NCBI GenBank assembly: GCA_001513105.1
Contig: LFSH01000026.1
Coordinates: forward strand, 1 to 64,000
DNA: 64,000 nt
From: Clostridiales bacterium DTU070
Lineage (GTDB): Bacteria; Bacillota; Clostridia; DSM-8532
Direction of reading: 5' to 3'
The notes beneath the pieces are model-generated. The model had not been told where the DNA came from. It made no database searches and worked only from the letters and a program-made list of their open reading frames with translations. The position numbers were made by a program, and so were the translations under genes. Shown in pieces: positions 1 through 7,739 of this stretch. How positions within the stretch are numbered: the first letter of the stretch is position 1; the number at the start of each line of letters is the position of its first letter.

Positions 1-60
1 CAGCATTGTTCAGAGAAAATTTTTCAGAGGTTGTGTCACATATGTTTGACTTCTCTAGAA
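1..60. repeat. 60-bp direct repeat, copy 1 (upstream of the pyr promoter)
   Basis: These 60 bases are identical, base for base, to 38182-38241 in the same orientation. Because the window begins inside this copy, the true left border cannot be seen. It contains TTCAGAG twice (10-16 and 24-30), an imperfect dyad around CATATG (39-44) and TTCTCTAGAA at its right end. The right end lies 28 bp before the -35 box of the pyr promoter. It is not recognised as an insertion sequence end or as a known repeat family. Confidence 0.9.
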
Positions 61-88
61 GACCGTCGATAAAATTTTGCAAATGTTA

Positions 89-117
89 TAGACAGGGTAA
101 AAAATTTATGATACAAT
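89..117 (+). promoter_or_regulatory. Promoter of the pyr leader and operon
   Basis: TAGACA (89-94), a 17-bp spacer and TACAAT (112-117) form a good vegetative sigma-A type promoter. The predicted start near 124 gives a leader of about 220 nt before pyrB. This is a sequence match only. Confidence 0.7.
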
Positions 118-144
118 GATAAAAATTTGTGAAAGGGAGTGACG

Positions 145-261
145 ATGTTGCACATCCTTGGGGTGTTGGTTAACAGAAAAAAGAAAAAGTTTGCAGCCCA
201 AGGCGTCGTATTTCCTTTTTCAATAATTCAAGAAAACAATATATTTGTTGATAAAGAATAG
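145..261 (+). CDS. Candidate pyr leader peptide (38 aa)
   Basis: This short ORF was found by reading the leader by eye. ATG at 145 is preceded by AAAGGGAG (132-139) at proper spacing. The peptide starts MLHILGVLV, has the basic stretch RKKKK at residues 11-15 and ends VDKE. The TAG stop (259-261) forms the first three bases of the terminator stem that precedes pyrB. The second half is read through U-rich RNA (about 208-229) and a small hairpin AACAA/TTGTT. The layout resembles the enterobacterial pyrL leader, where ribosome-polymerase coupling, set by UTP level, melts the terminator. No homologue is recognised, and the coding call rests on the ribosome binding site, the position and the stop-stem overlap. 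Confidence 0.55.
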   Translation: MLHILGVLVNRKKKKFAAQGVVFPFSIIQENNIFVDKE

Positions 262-288
262 TAAGATTTTCGATCTTACTATTTTTTT
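259..288 (+). terminator. Intrinsic terminator / attenuator before pyrB
   Basis: TAGTAAGAT (259-267), loop TTTCG and ATCTTACTA (273-281) form a perfect 9-bp stem followed by seven T (282-288). It lies between the pyr promoter and pyrB, so all pyrB transcription from that promoter must read through it. This makes it an attenuator rather than an end-of-gene terminator. No PyrR-type binding loop was seen in the leader. Confidence 0.85.
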
Positions 289-345
289 ATGCCTTTTTCA
301 GTATGAGGCCGGCCTGAAATTCAAAAACCGAAAGAGGGGATGGAA

Positions 346-1329
346 ATGAAATTCAGTAAGAAGGACATACTTGGAATTGCCGAGTTATCTGCAGAGGAAA
401 TCACATCCATACTTGATTCTGCTTCAGTGATGAAAAGAATAATACTGAGCGGTCAGAAGAAAACAAACTATCTTCGCGGTACCGCCGTACTGACTCTTTT
501 TTATGAAAACAGCACAAGAACAAGGGTATCCTTTGAACTGGCTGCAAAATACATGGGTGCCGATACGGTAAACATTAATGTATCTTCAAGCAGTGTTGCA
601 AAAGGCGAAACCCTCATTGACACAGGCAAAACCCTTGATGCAATGGGAGCAGACGTTATAATAATAAGGCACAATATGTCGGGCGCACCACATCTTTTGG
701 CGAAGCATGTAAGGGCTTCTGTGATTAATGCGGGAGACGGAATGCACGAGCATCCGACCCAGGCTCTGCTTGATATGTATACCATCCGTGAGTACTATAA
801 AACGCTGGAAGGGCTTAAAGTTGCCATAATAGGAGACATATACCACAGCAGGGTCGCCAGGAGCAATATAATCGGCCTTATCAAGATGGGAGCAAAACCG
901 GTTGTATACGGCCCGTCAACATTAATGCCTCCCGAAATAGAGAAGATGGGGGCAGAGATTGCCCCGACGATCAACGATGCAATTTACCGGGCAGATGTTG
1001 TTATGGGTTTAAGAATGCAGCTTGAACGGCAAAAAAATGCCTTGTTCCCGTCAAAGTCTGAATACGCCAGATTCTTCGGGATGAATCCTGTTAATATGTC
1101 GCTGGCGAAGAAGCATGCGCTGTGGATGCATCCGGGTCCTGTAAACCGGGGCGTTGAAATGTCATCAGGAATCATAGACGGTGCAAACTCGGTTATCAAT
1201 GAACAGGTGACCAACGGTGTTGCCGTCAGAATGGCCCTCTTATATATGCTGGCAGGAAAACAGGGCAGCAAGGATTCTAAATACACCGACAATTTAGTAA
1301 CTCTTCCGGTCCAGGAAGTTGTTGTTTAA
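346..1329 (+). CDS. pyrB: Aspartate carbamoyltransferase, catalytic chain
   Basis: The enzyme makes carbamoyl-aspartate from carbamoyl phosphate and aspartate, the committed step of pyrimidine synthesis, in the cytoplasm. The family signature STRTR is at residues 56-60, with HPTQALLD near 138 and HPGPVNRG near 264. ATG 346 is chosen over ATG 340 because the AGAGGGG ribosome site (332-338) leaves 7 nt to 346 but only 1 nt to 340. At 327 aa it is slightly long. About 20 residues extend past the usual end (…GKQGSKDS…PVQEVVV). No pyrI regulatory-chain gene follows, as it does in many clostridia; pyrC is next, 48 bp on. Expression should depend on the attenuator just upstream. Confidence 0.96.
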   Translation: MKFSKKDILGIAELSAEEITSILDSASVMKRIILSGQKKTNYLRGTAVLTLFYENSTRTRVSFELAAKYMGADTVNINVSSSSVAKGETLIDTGKTLDAMGADVIIIRHNMSGAPHLLAKHVRASVINAGDGMHEHPTQALLDMYTIREYYKTLEGLKVAIIGDIYHSRVARSNIIGLIKMGAKPVVYGPSTLMPPEIEKMGAEIAPTINDAIYRADVVMGLRMQLERQKNALFPSKSEYARFFGMNPVNMSLAKKHALWMHPGPVNRGVEMSSGIIDGANSVINEQVTNGVAVRMALLYMLAGKQGSKDSKYTDNLVTLPVQEVVV

Positions 1330-1377
1330 TGCAAACTATAAGAAAATATTTTTAATTCAGGGAGCAGGGTGAGTCCT

Positions 1378-2661
1378 ATGAAAATACTTGTAAAAAACGG
1401 TATCGTGGTGACTGATGAATATGAAAAAAGGCAGAATGTTTTCATAGAAGACGGGATTATAAGAAAAGTGGAGGAGAATTACCTGGCTGAAGCCGACGTG
1501 GTTATCGACGCGGAAGGAGCATATGTGCTTTCGGGGCTTGTTGATGCCCACTGCCATCTCAGGGATCCGGGCTATGAGTATAAGGAAGACATTGTTTCAG
1601 GAACAAAAAGCGCAGCGATGGGAGGCTTCACATCGATTGCCTGTATGGCAAACACAAACCCGGTAGCCGACAACAAGGCCGTGATACGGTACATTATTGA
1701 CAAAGCTGAAAGAGAAGGTTTTGTTCATGTTTTCCCGATAGGGGCGATGACAAAGGGGCTTAAGGGCGAAGAGCTTGCTGAAATAGGTGAAATGAAGGAA
1801 GCGGGTATCGTAGGGGTATCGGACGATGGACGTTCGGTTGAGAACTCTTCCGTAATGAAAAAGGTAATGCTGTATGCGAAAATGTTTGACATACCGGTTA
1901 TATGCCACTGCGAAGACTCCGTCCTTGCGGAAGACGGTGTCATGAACGAGGGGGCACTGTCAACGGCCATGGGGCTCAGGGGAAAATCAAAGGCCTGTGA
2001 AGAAATAATGATAGCACGGGATATCATTTTATCAAAGACCCTGGATGTTCCTGTTCATATTTGCCATGTCAGCACTGCTTACGGGGTTGAAATTATCAGG
2101 ACTGCGAAGAAGCATGGCGTCAGGGTGACGGCTGAGACATGCCCGCATTACTTCACCCTTACCGAAAAGGAATGCGAAGGGTACAATACACTGGCGAAAG
2201 TAAATCCGCCGTTAAGGAATGAGGAAGACATAGAGGCGATAATACGGGGCCTTTGCGACGGAACCATCGATATAATCTCAACAGATCACGCACCGCACCA
2301 TATGGACGAAAAGAATGTTGAGTTTGACAAGGCAGCCGATGGGATGGTTGGGTTCGAAACAGCCCTGCCATTATCCTATACCGCTCTTGTTAAGGCCGGG
2401 CACCTGAGCATGAGCGGGCTTGTAAGGAAAATGTCTGCAAGGCCTGCTGAAATCCTTAAAATTGACAAGGGCAGGCTTGCTGAAGGGAAAATGGCCGATA
2501 TAACAGTGTTTAACCCTAATGTGGATTATGTGATTGATACCGGGAAGTTTGCTTCAAAGAGCATGAATTCCCCGTACCACGGTTTCGCTGTTTCAGGAAA
2601 GGTTGTTGCAACAATAGTAAACGGGAGAATAGTGGTAAGGGACGGGGAACTTGCAGTTTGA
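1378..2661 (+). CDS. pyrC: Dihydroorotase
   Basis: A cytoplasmic zinc amidohydrolase that interconverts carbamoyl-aspartate and dihydroorotate, the third step of UMP synthesis. The metal motif DAHCHLRDPG places H58 and H60, and STDHAPHH carries the catalytic aspartate near residue 303. The 427-aa length is typical of the class I bacterial form. ATG 1378 is preferred to the in-frame GTG 1369 because AGGGTGAG (1365-1372) spaces well for it. It is the second gene of the pyr operon, between pyrB and pyrF, with no terminator in either gap. Confidence 0.96.
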   Translation: MKILVKNGIVVTDEYEKRQNVFIEDGIIRKVEENYLAEADVVIDAEGAYVLSGLVDAHCHLRDPGYEYKEDIVSGTKSAAMGGFTSIACMANTNPVADNKAVIRYIIDKAEREGFVHVFPIGAMTKGLKGEELAEIGEMKEAGIVGVSDDGRSVENSSVMKKVMLYAKMFDIPVICHCEDSVLAEDGVMNEGALSTAMGLRGKSKACEEIMIARDIILSKTLDVPVHICHVSTAYGVEIIRTAKKHGVRVTAETCPHYFTLTEKECEGYNTLAKVNPPLRNEEDIEAIIRGLCDGTIDIISTDHAPHHMDEKNVEFDKAADGMVGFETALPLSYTALVKAGHLSMSGLVRKMSARPAEILKIDKGRLAEGKMADITVFNPNVDYVIDTGKFASKSMNSPYHGFAVSGKVVATIVNGRIVVRDGELAV

Positions 2662-2737
2662 CAGGGAGAACAAAATGTAAGAGTAAATATAATATTTCAT
2701 GCGATTAAGAGCAATTGTTTCGAAAGGATTGTGTTAT

Positions 2738-3676
2738 ATGTTTATTGACAGGTTGACCGACAAGATCAGAAAACTTCAGAATCCGACTGTCATGGGGCTT
2801 GATCCCAAACTTGAATATATACCTTTTTCAATCAGGGAAAAGAATGTAAAACTTTATGGCAGCGGTTTCAAAGCAGCGGCCGAAAGCATCCTGGAATTTA
2901 ACAAAAGGCTTGTTGATGCAGTTTCGGATATCATACCTGCAGTGAAGCCCCAGCTTGCGTATTATGAAATGTATGGAACTGAAGGAATTAAAGCCTTTGA
3001 AGAAACGGTGAGGTATGCTCGCCAAAAGGGGCTTATAGTAATTGCCGACGGAAAAAGAAATGATATAGGCTCAACTTCCGAAGCCTATTCCAGGGCCTAT
3101 CTTGGAGAGACTTCATTGGAGGACGGTGCGGCTGAACGGGCTTTTGATGCCGATGCTTTAACTGTAAACGGGTATCTTGGCGCAGACGGCATAAAACCAA
3201 TGATAGAGGATTGCATTAAATACGATAAGGGTATTTTCGTGCTGGTTAAAACATCAAACCCGTCGTCGGTACAGCTCCAGGACATGGTGGTTGACGACGG
3301 CAGGAAAGTGTATGAAGTCATGGCCGACCTTGTTCTGGACTGGGGGAAAAACGTAATCGGGGAATGCGGCTATTCTTCGGTAGGCGCCGTCGTTGGCGCC
3401 ACATGGCCCCGGCAGTTGAAAGAGCTGCGTGAAAGGATGCCGCACACCTTCTTCCTTGTTCCGGGATACGGTGCCCAGGGCGGAGGCGCAGAAGATGTTG
3501 CAGGTGCGTTTGACAGGAACGGCCTCGGCGCGGTAATAAATGCGTCAAGAAGTTTGATGTGCGCATATAAATCGAAAAAATGGGAAGGCAAATTCTCAGA
3601 GGATGAATTCGACCTTGCCTGCCGGGAAGAAGCGATTGACATGCGGAACGAACTGCGGAAGGTATGCAGTTTATGA
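2738..3676 (+). CDS. pyrF: Orotidine 5'-phosphate decarboxylase (type 2)
   Basis: Converts OMP to UMP, the last step of the pathway. The catalytic segment ADGKRNDIGSTSEAY has the lysine-aspartate pair of the larger, type 2 family, and GATWPRQL and PGYGAQGGG lie in the C-terminal half. At 312 aa it fits that family, which is longer than the common 240-aa PyrF. ATG 2738 follows AAAGGA at 10 nt; the upstream in-frame ATG 2699 has no ribosome site. pyrK, pyrD and pyrE, which often follow, are absent, and a hairpin closes the transcript, so dihydroorotate oxidation and orotate phosphoribosylation must be encoded elsewhere. Confidence 0.95.
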   Translation: MFIDRLTDKIRKLQNPTVMGLDPKLEYIPFSIREKNVKLYGSGFKAAAESILEFNKRLVDAVSDIIPAVKPQLAYYEMYGTEGIKAFEETVRYARQKGLIVIADGKRNDIGSTSEAYSRAYLGETSLEDGAAERAFDADALTVNGYLGADGIKPMIEDCIKYDKGIFVLVKTSNPSSVQLQDMVVDDGRKVYEVMADLVLDWGKNVIGECGYSSVGAVVGATWPRQLKELRERMPHTFFLVPGYGAQGGGAEDVAGAFDRNGLGAVINASRSLMCAYKSKKWEGKFSEDEFDLACREEAIDMRNELRKVCSL

Positions 3677-3752
3677 GTACCTGGTCTGAAACGAAACGTT
3701 TCTGCATGACATTTTATTAAAAGAATCGGAATTTTGAAATTTAAACTGTTTC

Positions 3753-3780
3753 AGTCCCGCCGCCGATTTACGGCGGGACT
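3753..3780 (+). terminator. Hairpin after pyrF
   Basis: AGTCCCGCCG (3753-3762) and CGGCGGGACT (3771-3780) pair perfectly over 10 bp with an 8-nt loop. No T run follows on either strand, so it may only be a transcript-end stabiliser. It lies between convergent pyrF and the minus-strand gene ending at 3843. Confidence 0.5.
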
Positions 3781-3842
3781 ATGTTAAACATATTTCCGCA
3801 ATCGGGACGGTATAAGGGTCAGGTTCTGCATAAGTAAATATT

Positions 3843-4331
3843 TTAGTAAAAGAATTTATTGCGGTTAAGAAACCTGATAAAGGCGCATATCTCTTTACCC
3901 GTTATTGAATTATCGAAATAGAACGAATAGAAAAAAGTCTCCTCGCTGCTTTTTTCTATTTTATGCAGTGTGTCTTTTATGTTATCGCCCTTAACATAAT
4001 AATTTGTCAGAAAGTTTTCGGTTCCGTATATTTCAAATGTATAATCCGCTACCTGCGAGTAATCAAACCTAAGAGCATTTTCCCTGTCAAGTTTCGAAGT
4101 AACGCTTAATCCGTCTGTATCAATTTCTATATCGCATAATCCGTTAACCGATATTACCGGAATGGGAAAATAATCGGCAACATATTCGCCTGACTCATTC
4201 TCATGATAATGATTATTGAAAAAGCCGCATGAAAATTTAAAATCATCGTACTTTTTCAGCTCGTCTGTCAGTTCCTGCTGTTTTAAAACCATCGATTTAT
4301 ATATTTTGTTCATTTCATCTCTTATATTCAT
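3843..4331 (-). CDS. Uncharacterised protein (162 aa)
   Basis: The family is not recognised. The sequence is soluble-looking: a helical, charged first 30 residues (IRDEMNKIYKSM…ELTDELKKYDDF) is followed by beta-rich text with many aromatic residues, including FPIPVISVNG, and there is no signal peptide or membrane segment. ATG 4331 is chosen over ATG 4337 because TGAGGT spaces correctly only for the inner one. It is a lone gene with its own minus-strand promoter (4372-4400), facing the pyr operon. No function can be offered from context. Confidence 0.7.
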   Translation of the reverse strand: MNIRDEMNKIYKSMVLKQQELTDELKKYDDFKFSCGFFNNHYHENESGEYVADYFPIPVISVNGLCDIEIDTDGLSVTSKLDRENALRFDYSQVADYTFEIYGTENFLTNYYVKGDNIKDTLHKIEKSSEETFFYSFYFDNSITGKEICAFIRFLNRNKFFY

Positions 4332-4371
4332 ATCCATACCTCAGGCAAATATAATGATAATGGATTTTTTT

Positions 4372-4400
4372 ATTTTAACGCCGAATAAATGCATTGTCAA
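4372..4400 (-). promoter_or_regulatory. Promoter of the 162-aa minus-strand gene
   Basis: On the minus strand TTGACA (complement of 4395-4400), a 17-bp spacer and TAAAAT (complement of 4372-4377) lie about 40 bp before the start codon. Confidence 0.65.
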
Positions 4401-4476
4401 ACCGAATACTTTGTACCTGCTGAACTAACCGGCCTGCAGGCCGGAGGGACAGGAGGAAAATACCGTCTTATGGCGT

Positions 4477-4505
4477 TTGACAAAACACCGATTCCATTTT
4501 ATAAT
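4477..4505 (+). promoter_or_regulatory. Consensus promoter of tRNA-Leu
   Basis: Perfect TTGACA (4477-4482), a 17-bp spacer and perfect TATAAT (4500-4505), 21 bp before the tRNA. This fits a strongly expressed stable RNA. Confidence 0.9.
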
Positions 4506-4526
4506 TAATTGCAGTCTTTTTAATGT

Positions 4527-4609
4527 GCGGACATGGCGGAATTGGCAGACGCACCAGACTTAGGATCTGGCGGGTAACCGTGGGGGTTCAAGTCCCTTTG
4601 TCCGCACCA
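4527..4609 (+). tRNA. tRNA-Leu (anticodon UAG)
   Basis: The acceptor stem GCGGACA (4527-4533) pairs with TGTCCGC (4599-4605), followed by discriminator A and an encoded CCA end (4607-4609). The anticodon stem CCAGA/TCTGG holds loop CTTAGGA, with anticodon TAG. A long variable arm, typical of the leucine class, and T-loop TTCAAGT are present. It is transcribed alone, with its own promoter and terminator. Confidence 0.97.
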
Positions 4610-4614
4610 GGTTG

Positions 4615-4658
4615 AAAACAGCTGGCTGATGAACGTGTCGGTCAGCTGTTTTGTTGTT
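4615..4658 (+). terminator. Terminator of tRNA-Leu
   Basis: AAAACAGCTG (4615-4624) pairs with CAGCTGTTTT (4643-4652), with inner pairing CTGA/TCGG, and T-rich DNA follows immediately. Confidence 0.8.
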
Positions 4659-4661
4659 TTA

Positions 4662-4760
4662 TACTCCGATTTCCTTCAGCATGATGCTCATCGCACCCAT
4701 GTAATGCCTGTTGATACAAAGTTCACAGGGCATCTCTGTTAAGGTATCCTGAAAAATTTA
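4662..4760 (-). pseudogene. Possible remnant: C-terminal tail of a lost gene
   Basis: Between the tRNA terminator and the next promoter, the minus strand has a stop-to-stop reading of 32 codons that looks protein-like: it includes LTEMPCELC, INRHYMGAMS and IMLKEIGV before TAA. It has no ribosome site, and an in-frame stop lies just upstream, so it would be the 3' end of a decayed gene. The family is not recognised, and chance cannot be excluded at this length. Confidence 0.3.
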
Positions 4761-4761
4761 A

Positions 4762-4790
4762 TTGAAAGTTTCTCTCCCCTGGAATACAAT
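4762..4790 (+). promoter_or_regulatory. Promoter of the GrpB-family gene
   Basis: TTGAAA (4762-4767), 17 bp, TACAAT (4785-4790). The predicted 5' UTR of about 130 nt includes a near-perfect palindrome centred on CCCGGG (about 4827-4850). Confidence 0.65.
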
Positions 4791-4929
4791 AAAAAATGGA
4801 AATGCGTACAGGTAAATTCAAAACATTCCCAAAAACCCGGGTTTTGGGATGGATACCCCGTTTGCTGAATATTGTCGGAAAAAAGCGAAAGCACATAAAA
4901 AGTACCGGGGAGTCACGGAGGGTACATTT

Positions 4930-5517
4930 ATGGAAAAGAACAGGAATAGTAAGAAGAAATTGAGTGAAATGAGCCTTGAAGAGTTATGGCAGCTGTTTCC
5001 GATTTTTTTGGTGGAACACAGAAAGGAATGGAAAGAGTGGTACGAGTACGAAGAAAGATGTATCCGGGATTGCATTTCCGCAGGGGTGATAAAGAGAATC
5101 TCTCACATCGGCAGTACGGCTGTTCCAAACCTGCGTGCCAAGAATATTGTTGATATTTTGATTGAAGTGAACAATCCGGATGATTTGATGACAGTCCGGG
5201 AAAATCTTGCTGCTTCGGGCTGGATATGCATGTGTAAAGATAAAACCCGGATTTCGATGAACAAGGGGTATACCGAGAGCGGATTTGCAGAAAAGGTTTT
5301 TCATGTTCATATTCGGCTGTCCGGTGATAATGATGAGTTATATTTCAGGGATTATTTGCTGGATAACCCTGATGCCGCAAAGGAATATGAGGCATTGAAA
5401 CTTTCATTGCAGAAATGGTTTGAACATGACCGGGACGGGTATACCGCGGCCAAGAGCGATTTTATCAGGAAGTATACCGATATCGCCAGAACGATATACG
5501 GGAACCGGTATGCATAG
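4930..5517 (+). CDS. GrpB/UPF0157 family protein (nucleotidyltransferase fold)
   Basis: The motif HIGSTAVPNL followed by KNIVDILIEV is the hallmark of the GrpB (UPF0157) family, which has a minimal nucleotidyltransferase fold; the GS and D-x-D-like positions are visible. The biological role of the family is poorly known. ATG 4930 is chosen because CGGAGGG stands 7-8 nt before it; the upstream in-frame extension to 4849 crosses a palindrome and lacks a ribosome site. The 195-aa length is normal. It is monocistronic. Confidence 0.85.
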   Translation: MEKNRNSKKKLSEMSLEELWQLFPIFLVEHRKEWKEWYEYEERCIRDCISAGVIKRISHIGSTAVPNLRAKNIVDILIEVNNPDDLMTVRENLAASGWICMCKDKTRISMNKGYTESGFAEKVFHVHIRLSGDNDELYFRDYLLDNPDAAKEYEALKLSLQKWFEHDRDGYTAAKSDFIRKYTDIARTIYGNRYA

Positions 5518-5571
5518 CAATATTGGCAGCAGATAATAACAACAAATAAAAAATTATAATCAAATTTTAAC

Positions 5572-5600
5572 TTGATTTCCATTTTTCAATTTCATACAAT
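5572..5600 (+). promoter_or_regulatory. Promoter before the serine hydrolase / ABC operon
   Basis: TTGATT (5572-5577), 17 bp, TACAAT (5595-5600). It is the only good promoter match between the GrpB gene and the four-gene run 5711-9519. Confidence 0.6.
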
Positions 5601-5710
5601 GTAAGAACAGGTATTTTTAACGTTTTCGGGAATTGATCCCAGTGCTTTGTCTTGCAGCATTCTGTGAAACAGAAGGCTCTTTATGCTGACTTAAATCCCA
5701 TGGACCCGAT

Positions 5711-6901
5711 ATGGAATTAAATTTGGATAAGAAAGATGTGTGGATTGTGATTTACGCTGAGACTCCTTATTCACCCGCCGATGTAGGCTACGACGAAGAA
5801 AGACTGTCTGTTCTGCACAAACACTTTCAGAAGATGATTGACGCAAATGAAATTCTGTCTGCCAATTACTGCCTGTCCAGGGACGGCAAGGTTTTTGCGA
5901 ACGCCGCTATGGGAAAACTCTCGTACAGGGAGGACGATGACAGGCAGCTTCAGCCCGATACGATACAATGGATTGCATCGATTACGAAACTGTTCTGTGC
6001 GGTTGCAATTTTCAAACTTGCAGAGGACGGAATGCTGAGGCTGGACCAGACCGTAGGCGAATTTATTGAAGAATTCAAAGCACCGCCCTTTGATAAAATC
6101 AATATTGCCCATCTGCTTTCGCATACATCCGGTCTGTATTCTGATCCGGGATCATTTGATAATAAATACTATAAATCCCCGTGGTATTTTATAGAGAACA
6201 TGAATGGCACCAACTGGATTGAGGCTGCCCTTTCGTCAGGAATGTACAGGAAACCCGGGGAAGAATGGGCGTACTGCAGTTTCGGCTATGTAATACTGGG
6301 TGAGATTATTTCCAGAGTCAGCGGTGTATTCGCGCATGACTATATTATTGAGAATATAGTCAAACCGTGCGGCTTGAAGGATACAGGTTTCAAGCCTTCC
6401 AGGGAACAGGCTTTACGTATGAATATCCAGAATGAACACAGGGAGAAAAGAATTCAGTCGATTTTAAATAACGAAGAACAGAAGGAAAGTATATGGGACA
6501 AGATTCCTTCAACCGGCGGAGGTATGTTTTCAACCGCTTATGATCTGAATAAGTTCGGTGTAATGCTTCTGAATAATGGTACATATGAGGGAAAACGGAT
6601 TATTGGCAGGAAAGCCGTTGAAAAAATGACTTCGTTCTATCTCACGGGGGATGTGAAGGATTACTGCTGGAACGCAGGCGGTGTTCCTCGTTTGTACGGC
6701 CTTGGCCCGGATATGAGGTATAACCTGACAACTTTTTATACCAAGGGAACATATTTTCATGAAGGAGCCGGGGCATGCTGCCTGATTGTTGATCCTTATG
6801 AAAGACTTGTAGCCTCATGGTTTGTGCCTTTCACAAGCTATGCCTGGTATGCTCATGCGCTTTATAATGTGGCTGCAATCATATGGTCGGGGTTGAAATA
6901 A
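5711..6901 (+). CDS. Serine hydrolase, class C beta-lactamase family
   Basis: A beta-lactamase-fold (PF00144-like) hydrolase. The catalytic motif SxxK is S90-I-T-K93, the second motif is Y188-C-S rather than the usual Y-x-N, and HEG (H350) takes the place of KTG near the end. Such proteins act as esterases or peptidases, and the substrate cannot be read from sequence. No signal peptide is seen, so it is probably cytoplasmic. The start is uncertain because ATG 5711 has only a weak ribosome site. Its TAA overlaps the ATG of the next permease (TAATG), so it is translationally coupled to the ABC transporter that follows. Confidence 0.85.
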   Translation: MELNLDKKDVWIVIYAETPYSPADVGYDEERLSVLHKHFQKMIDANEILSANYCLSRDGKVFANAAMGKLSYREDDDRQLQPDTIQWIASITKLFCAVAIFKLAEDGMLRLDQTVGEFIEEFKAPPFDKINIAHLLSHTSGLYSDPGSFDNKYYKSPWYFIENMNGTNWIEAALSSGMYRKPGEEWAYCSFGYVILGEIISRVSGVFAHDYIIENIVKPCGLKDTGFKPSREQALRMNIQNEHREKRIQSILNNEEQKESIWDKIPSTGGGMFSTAYDLNKFGVMLLNNGTYEGKRIIGRKAVEKMTSFYLTGDVKDYCWNAGGVPRLYGLGPDMRYNLTTFYTKGTYFHEGAGACCLIVDPYERLVASWFVPFTSYAWYAHALYNVAAIIWSGLK

Positions 6902-7719
6902 TGGATTTTATTGCAAGAAAACTTAAGGTGGTTAAGGCTGTAGCATTGGTTACATATAAGGAATGGAGCGCATACCGCACGCATTCCATGGTGTCGATAT
7001 TTGTGGGACCGGTTTATTTTATCGTGCAGTATTTTATATGGTCGGCTGTTTATTCGAGAAGGACTTATCTCAACGGCATGGAGCTTTCTGAAATGCTGAC
7101 CTATTTTGGAGTCACCACTTTAATCGGGTATATTACAATGGATTTTGCAGACTGGAACCTTCAAATGCTTGTGCGTACCGGAAAATTCCTTACCTTTGCG
7201 ATACGGCCCATACACCACCGTTTTTTTGCATTGTCGCAGAAAATAGGGCACAGGATCCTTGGCTTGTTTTTTGAGTTCATACCCTGTCTATTTATTTTTG
7301 TTTTCATATTTAAAGTGGATCTTCGGCCGGCAAGTTATTTCTGGACAATCATATCGGTGGCCCTTGCCTTCCTGATGAACCTGTACATGAATTATACGAT
7401 TGGCCTTACGGCTTTCTGGCTTGTGCAGGCCACCGGCGTACGCAGGGTATATCTTCTGCTGCAGGGTATTTTTTCAGGCGGCCTAATACCGCTGGTGTTT
7501 TTCCCGAAAGCATTGCAGAAACTCTTATTGTTTCTGCCGTTTCAGTATGTGTCGTATGTACCGGCTATGGTTTATATCGGCCGCTACACCCTGGCGGATG
7601 TGTCGGTTCCGATCCCGCATATTGTCGGGTTACAGGCAGTTGCAGTTATCGTAACGGCCCTTTTCAGCGAGCTTGTATACCGCCTGTCAATGAAAAGGTT
7701 TTCCGGAGTGGGCGCATAA
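6901..7719 (+). CDS. ABC-2 type permease subunit 1
   Basis: An integral membrane protein of 272 aa with about six hydrophobic segments, first of a permease pair with the gene at 7740. The two permeases plus an ATPase with a long N-terminal lead-in match the uncharacterised ABC-2 exporter set (COG4587/COG3694/COG4586), whose cyanobacterial member has been linked to viologen export; that assignment is from memory of the family. ATG 6901 is used because it overlaps the upstream stop and has GGGG 7 nt before it; ATG 6883 lies inside the upstream gene without a site. Confidence 0.8.
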   Translation: MDFIARKLKVVKAVALVTYKEWSAYRTHSMVSIFVGPVYFIVQYFIWSAVYSRRTYLNGMELSEMLTYFGVTTLIGYITMDFADWNLQMLVRTGKFLTFAIRPIHHRFFALSQKIGHRILGLFFEFIPCLFIFVFIFKVDLRPASYFWTIISVALAFLMNLYMNYTIGLTAFWLVQATGVRRVYLLLQGIFSGGLIPLVFFPKALQKLLLFLPFQYVSYVPAMVYIGRYTLADVSVPIPHIVGLQAVAVIVTALFSELVYRLSMKRFSGVGA

Positions 7720-7739
7720 TACTGCGCCGGGAGGAAAAA

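Noticed and set aside
118-345. PyrR binding loop in the pyr leader
   Set aside because: No sequence like the conserved PyrR anti-antiterminator loop could be found in the leader.
4429-4444. Palindrome CCGGCCTGCAGGCCGG as a terminator
   Set aside because: Perfect dyad, but no T run on either strand and no gene ends there; left as an unexplained short palindrome.
4849-4929. N-terminal extension of the GrpB protein
   Set aside because: No ribosome site, crosses a palindrome; ATG 4930 has a perfect site.
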